Of a DNA stretch of 64,000 nt, positions 60,401 to 64,000 are shown one piece after another (the first letter of the stretch is position 1; each line of letters starts with the position of its first letter). The DNA is from Mesostigma viride (taxonomy: Eukaryota; Streptophyta; Mesostigmatophyceae; Mesostigmatales; Mesostigmataceae): positions 338,501-402,500 of the forward strand of contig RPFO01000188.1 of assembly GCA_009746045.1 (NCBI GenBank), written 5' to 3'. Position numbers and translations under genes: made by a program. The notes beneath the pieces are model-generated. The model was not told the DNA's origin, searched no databases, and worked only from the letters and a program-made list of their open reading frames with translations.

Positions 60401-63267
60401 CCCCTGCCAAAGGCAGGTTTAAGTAGTCATCTCGTCTCCCTCGCATGCAGGAGCAAGAGCCCCCCGATCCACCCCAGTCCCTGGCGCCATTGCCCTCCTC
60501 CCCCGCACTGTCGCCGTTCAGGAAACAAAACTTGATAGGATCACTGTTTCCCCAATAACAGTGAACAAAGAAAAGGAGAAGACCCCCCCCCCTCTTCCGA
60601 GCAGCCTCGAGGGTAGCCGCTTCCATAAAAAGACCACAAAGTGGGGCGTGTCGCAACATCTCCTTCATGGCGACTCAGCCCGCACAAGGCTATAATAACC
60701 CCCTAAGGGGCCCGACAATAAAAGGTTAGCGAATCCGCGGAGCCGCCTCAGCAAAAGATTATTCCAGATAAAAACCCAGAAAATTCGCATTCCGACGCCA
60801 CCAGGGTTTGAACCGCTACCTGCCGGGTGCTGAGCAGGGAGAGACGACAAGGCCAGGCACTGCCACTGCCAGCCGAGACGCCTTTCCGATACTCGGTTCC
60901 TTTTGTGGGAATTTTGCAAATATATTTTCTTCCGGAACGCAAGAAATTAGCCAGCCGCGCGTCACCCTTATATCCCTCGCTGGCCCATAACAAAAAAGGG
61001 CCGCGCACCAAGCCGAAGGCAGCGCCATGCAGCGCCCTAGGCTGTGGGCCGCTGACTGACTACCAGCGCAGTCTCATGGAATCTAAATTAATCTATTGAC
61101 CTTCGCACAGTTTCCGCATTAGCTGCGGACTTCTTAGTCGACATGATTGGCTCCGCTGCTGGAATTACCAGCAGCCGGGGCGGGGCGCCCAGCCCACTTT
61201 CTATGACCACCGAGACGCTGCCCAGCAAGGTGCCAACCAGAACCACTTGGCACATTGGTAACGCGAAATTTCCGTTCCGTTCAAACCGCCCCTACCTGCC
61301 GTGAAGTCGCAAAGCCCGCGACTTCATAGCAGGCAAGGACGGGGTCTTTGCCTAATTTTCTTTAGCCCCGCCGCCATAGTAGCGAGGCCGCCCATACTGC
61401 TTCAGTGAGCACATTCAAAGAAACAATTACGGGTCACAACCCGCCGACCATGCTTATCAAGCCTACCGTCAAAATGGAAAATGGCAAAACCAGAAATATC
61501 CTAACGCTGACAATTTAATAATTCAGCCAGCCAGCTCATCTGTCACACGTCTGAGCTGTCAGGCCATGTGTACTCTACGAATGCAACCCTGAACACACTA
61601 CCCAACCAAGCAGCACACCAATCAATTGGTGAGTGCTGGTTACATCAGATTTTATTACAGCTTTTTGACGCAACTTCCGTCAGCATTCCACACATGGCCG
61701 GCAGTTCAAACAAACGGCGCCTGACTTACAAAAGGCAAAGCTAGTTGCCAGTAGGATTCCCCGGTAAACAACAAGTCGTCCCCATTCGTCTAACAAGCCT
61801 TTCTCCATGTACAGCCACAAGGTTGTGGCGGCCCTTTCTTTCCCGCATTCTGTTTAATAAACTATTTTCAGAGAAATCCGATTCCCGTACTTATTTTGTC
61901 AATACGCGCGTATTTGCCAATATGGGCTAGCACTGGCGAATTTAGCCGACCATCCAGGCAGCTACCATTTGCGGCCTTATTTCCCGCCTCACTTTGAGAA
62001 GCTCTTTTTGGAGAAATCTTACTCTCATAAGAACAACGAACGGGGCAGCTGCAGGAACCCACGAGGTCATGCTTTTGGCCTCTTGCTTGGTGAGGGCGCT
62101 TCATACCCATGCAACGTTCCTTGATGAGGCCTATGTAACATCGCATTTCAGCTTCCTCACTGGCCCTGCGTGCTCCGTGCTTGCACCTGTATGCCTGGTG
62201 CGCTGCTTGCTCCCACGCTCAGGGAGATCAAATACAATCCCATGCTAAGCGGCACCGTCCCGCCTCAGCTGGGGTCTTTAGCCTCCCTGTGGTTTCTGTA
62301 AGCCAATCCTATGAACATGCTTGTGCATCCCACTCAGTTTGTGCCAGGTATTCCCGGGTGGCTGGGTCCAGGACCTTGTTAGCGCACAATAGCTGTATCA
62401 TGGATGAATGATGTAAACAAAGCACGGAATTAGGTGAATTGGGCGCTGTTGCTGATTGCCGTGTTATTTGCATGGATGATGGACAATACCGCCTTTCGCA
62501 CGGCCAATCCTTGCCTTGGGGTGCGCCTGCAGTCGGGCATGTTGGCAAGTTTCCAGGGGGCAAGAAAGCTCATGCTTCAAATTAAGATGATACTACTAGT
62601 AAGATGCTAAAAATCTAGTAAGACGTGAACCTTTGCAAAACGTCAGAACCATCTAATTTCTAGGAATAATTGTTGTTCCTAATTAGGATTGTGCTTGCCA
62701 CCAGGCAAGCACACCCGCCCGTGTTACTTAATTATGTCTTGAAGTTCACTATAGAACGTTTTGGGTTTGAGTTGTCTAACTGGTTGCCTAGCTGCGGCGA
62801 TCGCATGTTAGCTTTGATAAGAGTATTCAATAAATAGAACGCAGCAACAAGATGAGATAATCCTGTTTGCAATTATGCCGCTGTTGGCTGGTAAGGGACC
62901 AGGCACCTTCCCACCTTTATTCTCTTTCATTGATGCACATGACCACCCCCTCTCGCATATTAATCAGTTTGTTCCTACAACAGGAGCAAGGTCTGCAGCA
63001 CTACCTCTGGGTGCCCTGAAGCCGAGGTCATCATTTTTAGCCTTACTACCAGTGGCAAGTGCATCGCTCTTGGCTGGTTCATAGGGTCCTATAAACAAAG
63101 TGCATTGAGCTGCCACCCAGGCTCCGCTGCTTACTCCTGAACTTTACCACTTCCATGCGTGACACCCTGCTTGTCCGTACCCGCAGGGAGCTGTCCTCTA
63201 ACAGCCTGAGCGGCACCATCCCGCCTCAGCTGGGGTCTTTAGCCTCCCTGGTGCTAGATATGCGCAT
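27300..63267 (+). CDS. large LRR protein gene, one repeat per exon, runs past the window
   Basis: Thirteen exons can be placed (listed separately). Exon 1 gives an N-terminal hydrophobic signal-like segment. Exon 2 gives an LRRNT cap. Eleven micro-exons each encode one plant-type LRR with consensus LSGTIPPQLGSLASL. Exons 1-2 join in phase 1; all LRR exons join in phase 2 with the Leu codon split CT|G, so any exon can be lost or duplicated without changing frame. Introns are 0.4 to 8 kb and are packed with mobile elements. The last exon seen still ends in GTAAGT, so the C-terminus (kinase, membrane anchor or other) lies beyond the edge. Plant-type LRR proteins with this cap are usually extracellular recognition or adhesion proteins. 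Exon coordinates come from splice consensus and repeat phase, not transcripts. Confidence 0.75.
29463..29555 (+). repeat. short tandem repeat of ~37 bp
   Basis: GTCAACCGTCTGACTCGCCG-type units recur two to three times with substitutions, inside intron 1. Confidence 0.7.
30004..30281 (+). repeat. (CCCAA)n satellite, ~55 units
   Basis: Essentially perfect CCCAA units over about 276 bp in intron 1, preceded by a C-rich tract (29840-29995). The opposite strand is TTGGG, a telomere-like, quadruplex-capable repeat, but it is not the TTTAGGG or TTAGGG telomere unit of green plants. Confidence 0.97.
30391..30452 (+). repeat. (GT)31 microsatellite
   Basis: Uninterrupted GT dinucleotides about 50 bp before exon 2, between the C-rich region and the splice acceptor. 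Confidence 0.97.
30500..30650 (+). CDS. LRR gene exon 2: LRRNT cap
   Basis: Follows TATTTTGCAG and ends before GTAAGC. Reads SDRVALLAVKNAFTNIG then NSWTVGGNPCTFDGVACAGG and RVTYLWL. The D..ALL..K..F...W....PC...GV.C..GRV..L.L pattern is that of the plant LRR N-terminal cap (LRRNT_2), with the two conserved cysteines present. It ends in phase 2. Confidence 0.85.
31150..31600 (+). repeat. solo terminal module of a tyrosine-recombinase retrotransposon (leader plus end)
   Basis: Contains the leader block found at 51370-51575 in reverse (GTGCTGGCACACGTACCTAG, CAGCCCAAGTTGGGGCTG, GGGAAGCAGGTTG) followed by the end block (CTCACCCTAGCATACGGATG, GACAAGTCTGTG, GTATAGAGCTAGCACAC). Other copies lie at 48690-48990, 51370-52130, 53838-54147 and 54552-54842. 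Confidence 0.75.
32099..32164 (+). CDS. LRR exon 3 (66 bp)
   Basis: After ACGCAG and before GTAAGT. Reads GLYFLSGTIARELGSLTALT and is two residues shorter than the others at its N-terminal side. Phase 2 on both sides. The repeat lacks the PP pair. Confidence 0.65.
32586..32663 (+). CDS. LRR exon 4 (78 bp, type 1)
   Basis: After CAACCCAG and before GTACGT. Reads RLSGFIPPELGSLASLRAL. Its downstream intron (AATC.TATGAGCAT..TTGTGCCTG, CAGTAYGTGCCAGG) matches those after the exons at 42463, 52702 and 62223. It is the only exon whose intron does not begin with an in-frame TAA. Confidence 0.8.
33150..34205 (-). pseudogene. tyrosine recombinase of DIRS-like element 1
   Basis: N-terminal SAM-like part reads ATLTVYHRGLRSFWG (34205-33987) and LMGLKLYFPREVQDW; after a shift near 33715 the catalytic part gives FQQYLRVSEALKLLVG, then FTIHGLRHGGATHDF, IQHRGRWRSSKTVAHYVGLH. 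The Arg, H-x-x-R, H/W and Tyr residues of tyrosine recombinases are all present. This enzyme inserts circular DNA copies instead of an integrase. One or two frameshifts separate the parts. Confidence 0.85.
33987..34863 (-). pseudogene. RNase H region of DIRS-like element 1
   Basis: Frame 34863-34189 reads FKFINLKGWGQRTQPLW, then LVVVASDASSYGQGVVYA (first acidic residue), HINEKLVRAAVKGVE (Glu) and VVRLVDSTAALGCLAKGRSS (Asp). The next frame adds VWTPSELQPADGPSR, the usual RNase H ending before the recombinase. The continuing frame with only one shift suggests a relatively recent copy. Confidence 0.8.
34909..36270 (-). pseudogene. reverse transcriptase of DIRS-like element 1
   Basis: Frame 36270-35386 carries the N-terminal blocks: VEFREVRPKWVDGCFGVAKG, RFIVNKLGNKLWVDPPKTVL. 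A shifted middle gives AKSDLVSYYR and VLAMGHSHAVALLRGSHPM, and frame 35325-34909 carries MVSITIDDLVV with the catalytic Asp pair, then LGVVHRRDGVL. ITIDD in place of YxDD is typical of the DIRS group. Shifts lie near 35520 and 35340. Confidence 0.8.
36151..36176. repeat. 26-bp perfect palindrome plus adjacent GC hairpin
   Basis: The core CTGTATCGAATTCGATACAG is extended by AAA/TTT to 26 bp with no mismatch. Next to it, GGCGCGGCG (36194-36202) pairs perfectly with CGCCGCGCC (36210-36218). Both lie at the 5' end of the reverse-transcriptase frame. Confidence 0.9.
36290..37520. other. segment between gag and polymerase of element 1, unassigned
   Basis: Lower GC than its flanks and with only short frames on either strand, such as MYRIGKIQVGKYSLLG at 36510. 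It interrupts the expected spacing between the gag-like frames and the reverse transcriptase, so it may be an insertion, but no terminal repeats or target duplication were found. Confidence 0.4.
37648..38733 (-). pseudogene. gag-like protein of DIRS-like element 1, frameshifted
   Basis: Frame 38733-38539 starts MAKPGRKPAPAGAGKQ and has a basic WQTQKKRLQQELA; a shifted frame gives FVRACLSEVLAAFEAVLGPEW and SAAQLESVVGLLVDHVD, then an acidic run (DKAEDEEEEESEEEHF at about 38180) and finally KVQERVLPEVLEDAN with SRKVVMNIALAMDTLFKEL, ending about 37648. A basic start, helical middle and acidic linker fit a DIRS-type Gag. A 389-codon frame on the opposite strand through the same GC-rich stretch is a shadow. 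Confidence 0.6.
39281..39984 (+). pseudogene. decayed recombinase end and terminal repeat, + strand copy
   Basis: The + strand starts MMVIIIFQRYLRVSEALNLL and continues, with stops and shifts, through a copy of the 33700-33150 recombinase region, then the terminal repeat (GGTAAGGCTAGCCTTTTGGG ... GGTTACCCTGGAGTTCC) ending near 39984. It is an inverted, more decayed relative of the left end of element 1. Confidence 0.75.
39985..40545 (+). repeat. leader copy and second end repeat: B1-A2-B2 arrangement
   Basis: 39985-40410 matches the reverse complement of the element-1 leader (38810-39260), and 40436-40545 repeats the terminal block (GGTAAGGCTAGCCTTTTGGG, GTCTGGTTA). Together with 39281-39984 this is end, leader, end on the + strand: the B1-A2-B2 arrangement that defines PAT-like elements. 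Confidence 0.65.
40866..40940 (+). CDS. LRR exon 5 (75 bp, type 3)
   Basis: After GACTGCAG and before GTAAGA. Reads YLHCGYKVSGTIPPELGSL and ASLQEL. Phase 2 both sides. A copy of its upstream intron (GAGATGGCAATCCTGACAAC) survives at 47372 without an exon. Confidence 0.85.
41337..41411 (+). CDS. LRR exon 6 (75 bp, type 2)
   Basis: After TGCCCTCAG and before GTAAGT. Reads ELSSNDVLSGTIPPQLRSL and SSLQIL. The donor region is tandemly duplicated (41405-41480). Confidence 0.85.
41405..41480 (+). repeat. tandem copies of the exon-6 donor region
   Basis: A 32-bp unit, ATTCTGTAAGTCCTCTCTGC then TTCTGTAAGTTA, is repeated two and a half times, giving five GTAAGT sequences within ~75 bp of the exon end. 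Confidence 0.9.
41820..42260 (+). repeat. repeated TTGACGA...AGTCAACC motifs
   Basis: GTCAACC occurs about six times and TTGACGA about five. A 31-bp phrase, TTTGACGAAGCGCCAAGGCA plus AATAGTCAACCA, at 41864 recurs at 42214 with few changes. Repeats flank a C-rich stretch (42160-42210). Confidence 0.7.
42463..42537 (+). CDS. LRR exon 7 (75 bp, type 1)
   Basis: After TACGCTCAG and before GTAAGC. Reads SMYYNPMLSGVIPPELGSL and TSLQSL. Upstream intron (GTCATGCCTTTTGGCC, GCCCATGTAACCTCGCA) matches those of exons at 52702 and 62223. Confidence 0.9.
43170..43590. other. intron sequence, nothing recognised
   Basis: No frame, repeat or RNA gene supported. Confidence 0.4.
43961..44350 (-). pseudogene. 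unknown minus-strand gene fragment in an LRR intron
   Basis: The minus strand opens MSVNIYVRALKNAVVLEESL and LHLVWLPS; after a shift near 44270 it continues PVGFVPLGRCGAERPEFLEL, QVLLGDLTLVQAQDFWCAK, WWLVRNIPVRYIWHLAV and RTCMADKRIVQHLLAI to a stop at 43961. The Trp/Arg-rich, well-formed sequence looks like a real protein of ~125 residues, possibly from another mobile element. I cannot place it in a family. Confidence 0.35.
44661..45067 (+). repeat. exon-bearing segment duplicated at 54149-54552
   Basis: About 405 bp covering the upstream intron, the 72-bp LRR exon and downstream intron are near-identical at both sites, from TATTACGTGTAAGC to TTGTCTA.ATTT. Confidence 0.9.
44765..44836 (+). 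CDS. LRR exon 8 (72 bp, type 2)
   Basis: After GTACCCGCAG and before GTAAGT. Reads SLSSNRLSGTIPPQLGSL and VSLEGL. Differs from the exon at 54253 only near its 3' end (EGL versus TGL). Confidence 0.9.
45536..46707. mobile_element. mariner-like element (1172 bp) with TA flanks
   Basis: Left end CCTCCGTCTCAAAAAAAATC and right end ...GATATTTTTTGAGACCGAGG are inverted repeats, each flanked by TA (45534-45535, 46708-46709). TA duplication is the hallmark of Tc1/mariner. The right end is present twice in tandem (GTAGATATTTTTTTGAGACA then GTAGATATTTTTTGAGACCG). Interior frames are short and no DDE transposase is recognisable. Confidence 0.6.
47365..47495 (+). repeat. copy of the type-3 upstream intron lacking its exon
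   Basis: Matches 40715-40835 (GAGATGGCAATCCTGACAAC, GGCAAATGCTGCTA, ACAGTCACTG), the intron before exon 5. The TTAA element at 47503 follows where the exon would be expected; no LRR exon remains on either side. Confidence 0.7.
47503..48464. mobile_element. second TTAA (piggyBac-like) element, 962 bp
   Basis: Starts CCCCTAAACCGTCC and ends GACGGTTGAGGGG, flanked by TTAA (47499-47502 and 48465-48468). A subterminal palindrome CCACGAGTTGAACTCGTGG lies at about 47533. Near the right end it shares ACCCCCTGAGGGGGGTGCTA with the element at 16290-18365 (there TACCCCCCTGAGGGGGG), and GCATGCTTGGTTCC. A ~172-bp segment is tandemly duplicated inside (from 47731). No transposase seen. Confidence 0.75.
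47731..48070 (+). repeat. tandem duplication of ~172 bp inside the TTAA element
   Basis: AAAGTGTGACTAGGTCCTGC through CACTCGAGC occurs twice with a handful of differences. Confidence 0.9.
48987..49082. repeat. GTACTTTGTCCCA module, copy 3
   Basis: GGGGGTACTTTGTCCCAACC, GGTTCACCCTCGGGTTGG and CTCCACACAAGGAGGGG in the same order as at 55170. Confidence 0.65.
49330..50457 (-). pseudogene. reverse transcriptase C-terminus and RNase H of element 2
   Basis: Frame 50457-49987 reads HAVTLEDLYFTHCTSEDGVN and AAYAAVGLVQKASKVV; the LED at the catalytic site replaces the IDD of element 1. Shifted frames then give GVIHQRDGDVVPIPERV, LSSLLGKWVGMHLLCRPMLS (connection domain) and RNase H blocks VRLVDSSAVVGAFVRGRSSS and HSHWVWVAVATAHNPA at 49490-49345. 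Frames change at least four times. Confidence 0.7.
50463..51314 (-). pseudogene. gag-like reading frame of element 2
   Basis: A 283-codon minus frame starts MAMVTPSACGIIAQLMARAQ and includes LVTMDWEEVELAETMAEQLG, similar in position and character to the ALAEEDAVG part of the element-3 gag. The C-terminal half is Gly/Arg/Ser-rich and may be out of frame. A hydrophobic run (TVAIATLAFLGQTIWLAW) near residue 28 is unusual for a Gag and may be translation of non-coding leader. Confidence 0.4.
52702..52773 (+). CDS. LRR exon 9 (72 bp, type 1)
   Basis: After GTACGCTCAG and before GTAAGT. Reads GLYRNRLSGVIPPQLGVL and ASLKYL. Flanks match the other type-1 exons. Confidence 0.9.
52992..53199. mobile_element. 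208-bp near-perfect palindrome (MITE-like)
   Basis: Two ~104-bp arms, starting CAGTTAGGT and ending ACCTAACTG, meet at a perfect centre AAGTTAATTCGGCCGAATTA. Only one or two mismatches are visible. Possible 3-bp flank TGG on both sides. No coding potential. Confidence 0.85.
53426..53497 (+). CDS. LRR exon 10 (72 bp)
   Basis: After ATCTCCAG and before GTAAGT. Reads NLFRTSLGGTIPPQLGSL and ASLTYL. The surrounding intron has counterparts at 62860-63060, but the exon itself is missing there. Confidence 0.85.
53838..54147 (+). repeat. retrotransposon leader-plus-end fragment, left of duplicated exon
   Basis: Near-identical to 54552-54842 from about the GTATAGAAGAAAA block through GGCTGATTACATAGTA. 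Same module family as 31150-31600. Confidence 0.85.
54253..54324 (+). CDS. LRR exon 11 (72 bp, type 2)
   Basis: After GTACCCGCAG and before GTAAGT. Reads SLSSNRLSGTIPPQLGSL and VSLTGL. Part of a ~405-bp segment near-identical to 44661-45067 and placed between two retrotransposon fragments. Confidence 0.9.
54552..54842 (+). repeat. retrotransposon leader-plus-end fragment, right of duplicated exon
   Basis: Direct repeat of 53838-54147, with a shorter left end. Confidence 0.85.
55170..55262. repeat. GTACTATGTCCCA module, copy 4
   Basis: GGGGGTACTATGTCCCAGCC with CACTCTCGGGCCAGTT and CTCCACACGTGGGGGC. Lies just past the 3' end of the recombinase of element 3. Confidence 0.65.
55320..55910 (-). 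pseudogene. tyrosine recombinase of element 3, one frameshift
   Basis: First frame gives LVAFQQYLRISEALGLRVND and LLRDPKTAQASAQYVVVRE; after a shift near 55550 the other gives FPANFSFHSLRHGGATQEAL, IQLQGRWRSPASVIRYVGLH. The R, H-x-x-R, W and Y catalytic set is complete. Very similar to the recombinase of element 1 at the catalytic blocks but different elsewhere. Confidence 0.85.
55934..57010 (-). pseudogene. polymerase C-terminus and RNase H of element 3
   Basis: Frame 57010-56474: AAYAAVGLVQKASKVVLATP, GVVHQRDGMMVPVAELVGTV, LHSLLGKWVWMQLFCRPLLS and VVATDASSSGAGVV, then a stop. Frame 56401-55934: KPTHINVREAIAATQGLEWS, VVRLVDSSAVIGAFVRGRSS and HWVWVATAHNPADAASRALP. The RNase H Asp, Glu, Asp residues are all present across the two frames. 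Confidence 0.8.
57010..57291 (-). pseudogene. gag N-terminal fragment of element 3
   Basis: Starts MGDIEPPHPNFLQQLKRDAS and, after a shift near 57170, reads VEADRAFADKLQEALENNRG and ATAIAQQMMEALAEEDAVGL. The frame then joins polymerase sequence at the deletion point. Confidence 0.55.
57955..58265 (-). pseudogene. possible BED-type zinc-finger remnant
   Basis: The minus strand reads VVSQLKLRCGFCGHHF and, one frame over, SDEGKPISATRMRAPILRAF. C-x2-C followed by a T/SxxxH-like ending resembles the BED finger at the start of hAT-type transposases, but the His pair is not clear and a shift divides it. No transposase body was found in 57.4-57.9 kb. Confidence 0.25.
58270..59050. other. intron sequence, nothing recognised
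   Basis: AT-rich intron sequence of the LRR gene with no convincing frame or repeat. Confidence 0.4.
59054..59392. mobile_element. small palindromic-ended element (~340 bp)
   Basis: Left end CAGTTAAGTAACGTAACAAC and right end ending GTACTTAACTG are inverted. The left part also folds on itself: GTAACGTAA..GTTACTA, centre CGACTTGTACAAGTCG, then AGTAACG..TTACGTTACTTAACT. Inside are three copies of GGCGNAGGCCGCGNAGGCCAAGT (59191, 59237, and a shorter one at 59275). No coding sequence. Confidence 0.5.
59741..59862 (-). repeat. split direct repeat B2
   Basis: From ATTACGACACTTGAGCTCCC to GCAGGAGCAAGAGCCCCCC; three or four differences from B1. Confidence 0.85.
59881..60345 (-). repeat. split direct repeat A2
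   Basis: From AAGAAACAATTACGGGTCAC to CAGAGAAATCCGAT; only about two substitutions from A1 were noticed. Confidence 0.9.
60344..60465 (-). repeat. split direct repeat B1
   Basis: From ATTATGACACTTGAGCTCCC to GCAGGAGCAAGAGCCCCCC, directly joined to A2. Confidence 0.85.
61418..61882 (-). repeat. split direct repeat A1
   Basis: Same 465 bp as A2, forming the other end of the element. Confidence 0.9.
62223..62297 (+). CDS. LRR exon 12 (75 bp, type 1)
   Basis: After CACGCTCAG and before GTAAGC. Reads EIKYNPMLSGTVPPQLGSL and ASLWFL. Flanking intron matches exons 4, 7 and 9. Confidence 0.9.
63187..63267 (+). CDS. LRR exon 13 (81 bp, type 2), last in window
   Basis: After GTACCCGCAG and before GTAAGT. 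Reads ELSSNSLSGTIPPQLGSL and ASLVLDMRM. It is longer than the other type-2 exons by 6-9 bp at the 3' side, and its split codon gives Met rather than Leu. Confidence 0.85.
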
Positions 63268-63464
63268 GTAAGTCACTTTGCTTGTGCCCCCTGTTCACGT
63301 GCCAGGCATCTGGCCCTGGGACAGTAAGGGCATACACATAAAGCGTAGTGAATTTAGCACCCGCCAACTACTATATTTTTTCATAAAACTTTGAGCGGAC
63401 AGAAGCCTGGAGGCCCACAGGCAACATAATGTGGGTTGAACAACGTCATTTGCGTCCACCAGGA

Positions 63465-63950
63465 TTAACCCCTGAATGACACGATTGAACAAGGTATCTT
63501 GAGGTTTTTAGTTTTTGGGATCACTGGTTGGAAGCCGGGTGCTGGAGGTCTTGAAGGAAAGCAATAAGCCTTCATGTACCCATTAGCTTCCTTGCCACCA
63601 ACTTCTTGGTTAAAACAGTGGGTGGACAAAGCATAATATGCATGCATCAACGGCAGGCCCAACCCCTGCAATCTGTGCTTCCCCAAGCAAAGTTCGATAC
63701 AAATGCCCATCCAACCGTTTACTGGTCTTTCCCAAAAAGATTTGCGTTCTTGCTCACATCCGCCTTGCTTGTAAAGTTGCCCTGCCGCAATGGACTCCGT
63801 TTTAAACACCAGCGGCTGTGGATACAGTAATGCAGTGCCAAATGGACACATTCCCGCGTGTTGACCCTTTTCAGGGCCCTCCGCCAACCTCATTAAAGCC
63901 CCCTCCCCTACCCAGCGGAAGGAGTTGCTGCCAGCCGCAAAGACAAACAA
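63465..63950 (-). CDS. unknown reading frame, minus strand
   Basis: A 161-codon minus frame begins MFVFAAGSNSFRWVGEGALM and contains FWERPVNGWMGICIELCLGK, LGLPLMHAYYALSTHCFNQE and GGKEANGYMKAYCFPSRP. No internal stop. It is antisense in the last visible LRR intron and may be part of another mobile element whose remainder lies outside the window. Family not recognised; chance is possible. Confidence 0.3.
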   Translation of the reverse strand: MFVFAAGSNSFRWVGEGALMRLAEGPEKGQHAGMCPFGTALLYPQPLVFKTESIAAGQLYKQGGCEQERKSFWERPVNGWMGICIELCLGKHRLQGLGLPLMHAYYALSTHCFNQEVGGKEANGYMKAYCFPSRPPAPGFQPVIPKTKNLKIPCSIVSFRG

Positions 63951-64000
63951 GGCACAAGTCGCAGCCTTAAGGACCCCGCCCGAAACCTTAAGCTTTGGTA

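Larger units (their letters stand above)
59741..61882 (-). mobile_element. non-autonomous PAT-like element with split direct repeats
   Basis: On the minus strand the order is A1 (61882-61418, 465 bp), interior (61417-60466), B1 (60465-60344, 122 bp), A2 (60345-59881, 465 bp), B2 (59862-59741, 122 bp). A1 and A2, and B1 and B2, are near-identical direct copies, B1 abuts A2 directly, and no target duplication is seen. This A1-interior-B1-A2-B2 layout is the defining architecture of PAT-like tyrosine-recombinase retrotransposons. The ~950-bp interior has no gag, polymerase or recombinase, so it must depend on enzymes in trans. Confidence 0.8.

Noticed and set aside
60795-60900. GGTTCAAACCC resembling a polymerase III B box, with a TGGCAGTGGC upstream (possible tRNA or SINE)
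   Set aside because: Flanking bases do not pair into a T-arm and no acceptor stem or anticodon arm can be drawn.

Overview
The window reads as nuclear DNA of a green alga or a similar intron-rich protist. Three things point that way: GT-AG introns, a plant-type leucine-rich-repeat (LRR) gene whose N-terminal cap matches the plant LRRNT pattern, and a dense mix of LINE, Ty3-like LTR, tyrosine-recombinase (DIRS/PAT-like) and TTAA-type DNA elements like that of chlorophyte genomes. The species cannot be named from sequence alone. Nothing looks bacterial: there are no operons and almost all long open frames are broken transposon genes.

Layout. 0-3.85 kb: a retroelement tail (+) and a 5'-truncated, frameshifted LINE (-). 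3.85-5.47 kb: decayed Ty3-like gag (+). 5.48-7.13 kb: a 1.5-kb element with ~370-bp inverted, LTR-like ends sitting in a TTAA site. 7.6-18.47 kb: a complete LTR-retrotransposon insertion (-) with 668-bp LTRs, 5-bp target duplication, polypurine tract, primer site, gag and broken protease; its right LTR is split by a 2.08-kb piggyBac-like element flanked by TTAA. 19-22.1 kb: small uncharacterised reading frames and LINE remnants. 22.5-24.4 kb: a LINE-type ORF1 followed directly by a tail ending in TAAT repeats. 25.1-25.64 kb: a long pentanucleotide array. 25.7-26.2 kb: an unknown broken gene.

From 27.3 kb to the right edge a single host gene (+) dominates. Exon 1 encodes a signal-peptide-like segment, exon 2 an LRRNT cap, and each of at least eleven later micro-exons (66-81 bp) encodes one LRR. 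All LRR exons are bounded by phase-2 introns. Recognisable exon types recur about every 10 kb together with their flanking intron sequence. The giant introns hold three tyrosine-recombinase retrotransposons (all antisense to the gene), a non-autonomous element with textbook split direct repeats, a mariner-like element, a second TTAA element, a 208-bp palindrome and several simple repeats. One duplicated exon lies between two near-identical retrotransposon-end fragments. The gene runs past the right edge, so its C-terminal domain is unknown.

The most interesting biology is the coupling of these parts: a repeat-protein gene that grows by duplicating in-phase one-repeat exons, in introns loaded with recombinase-type mobile elements, where retention of nearly any intron would stop translation at once.
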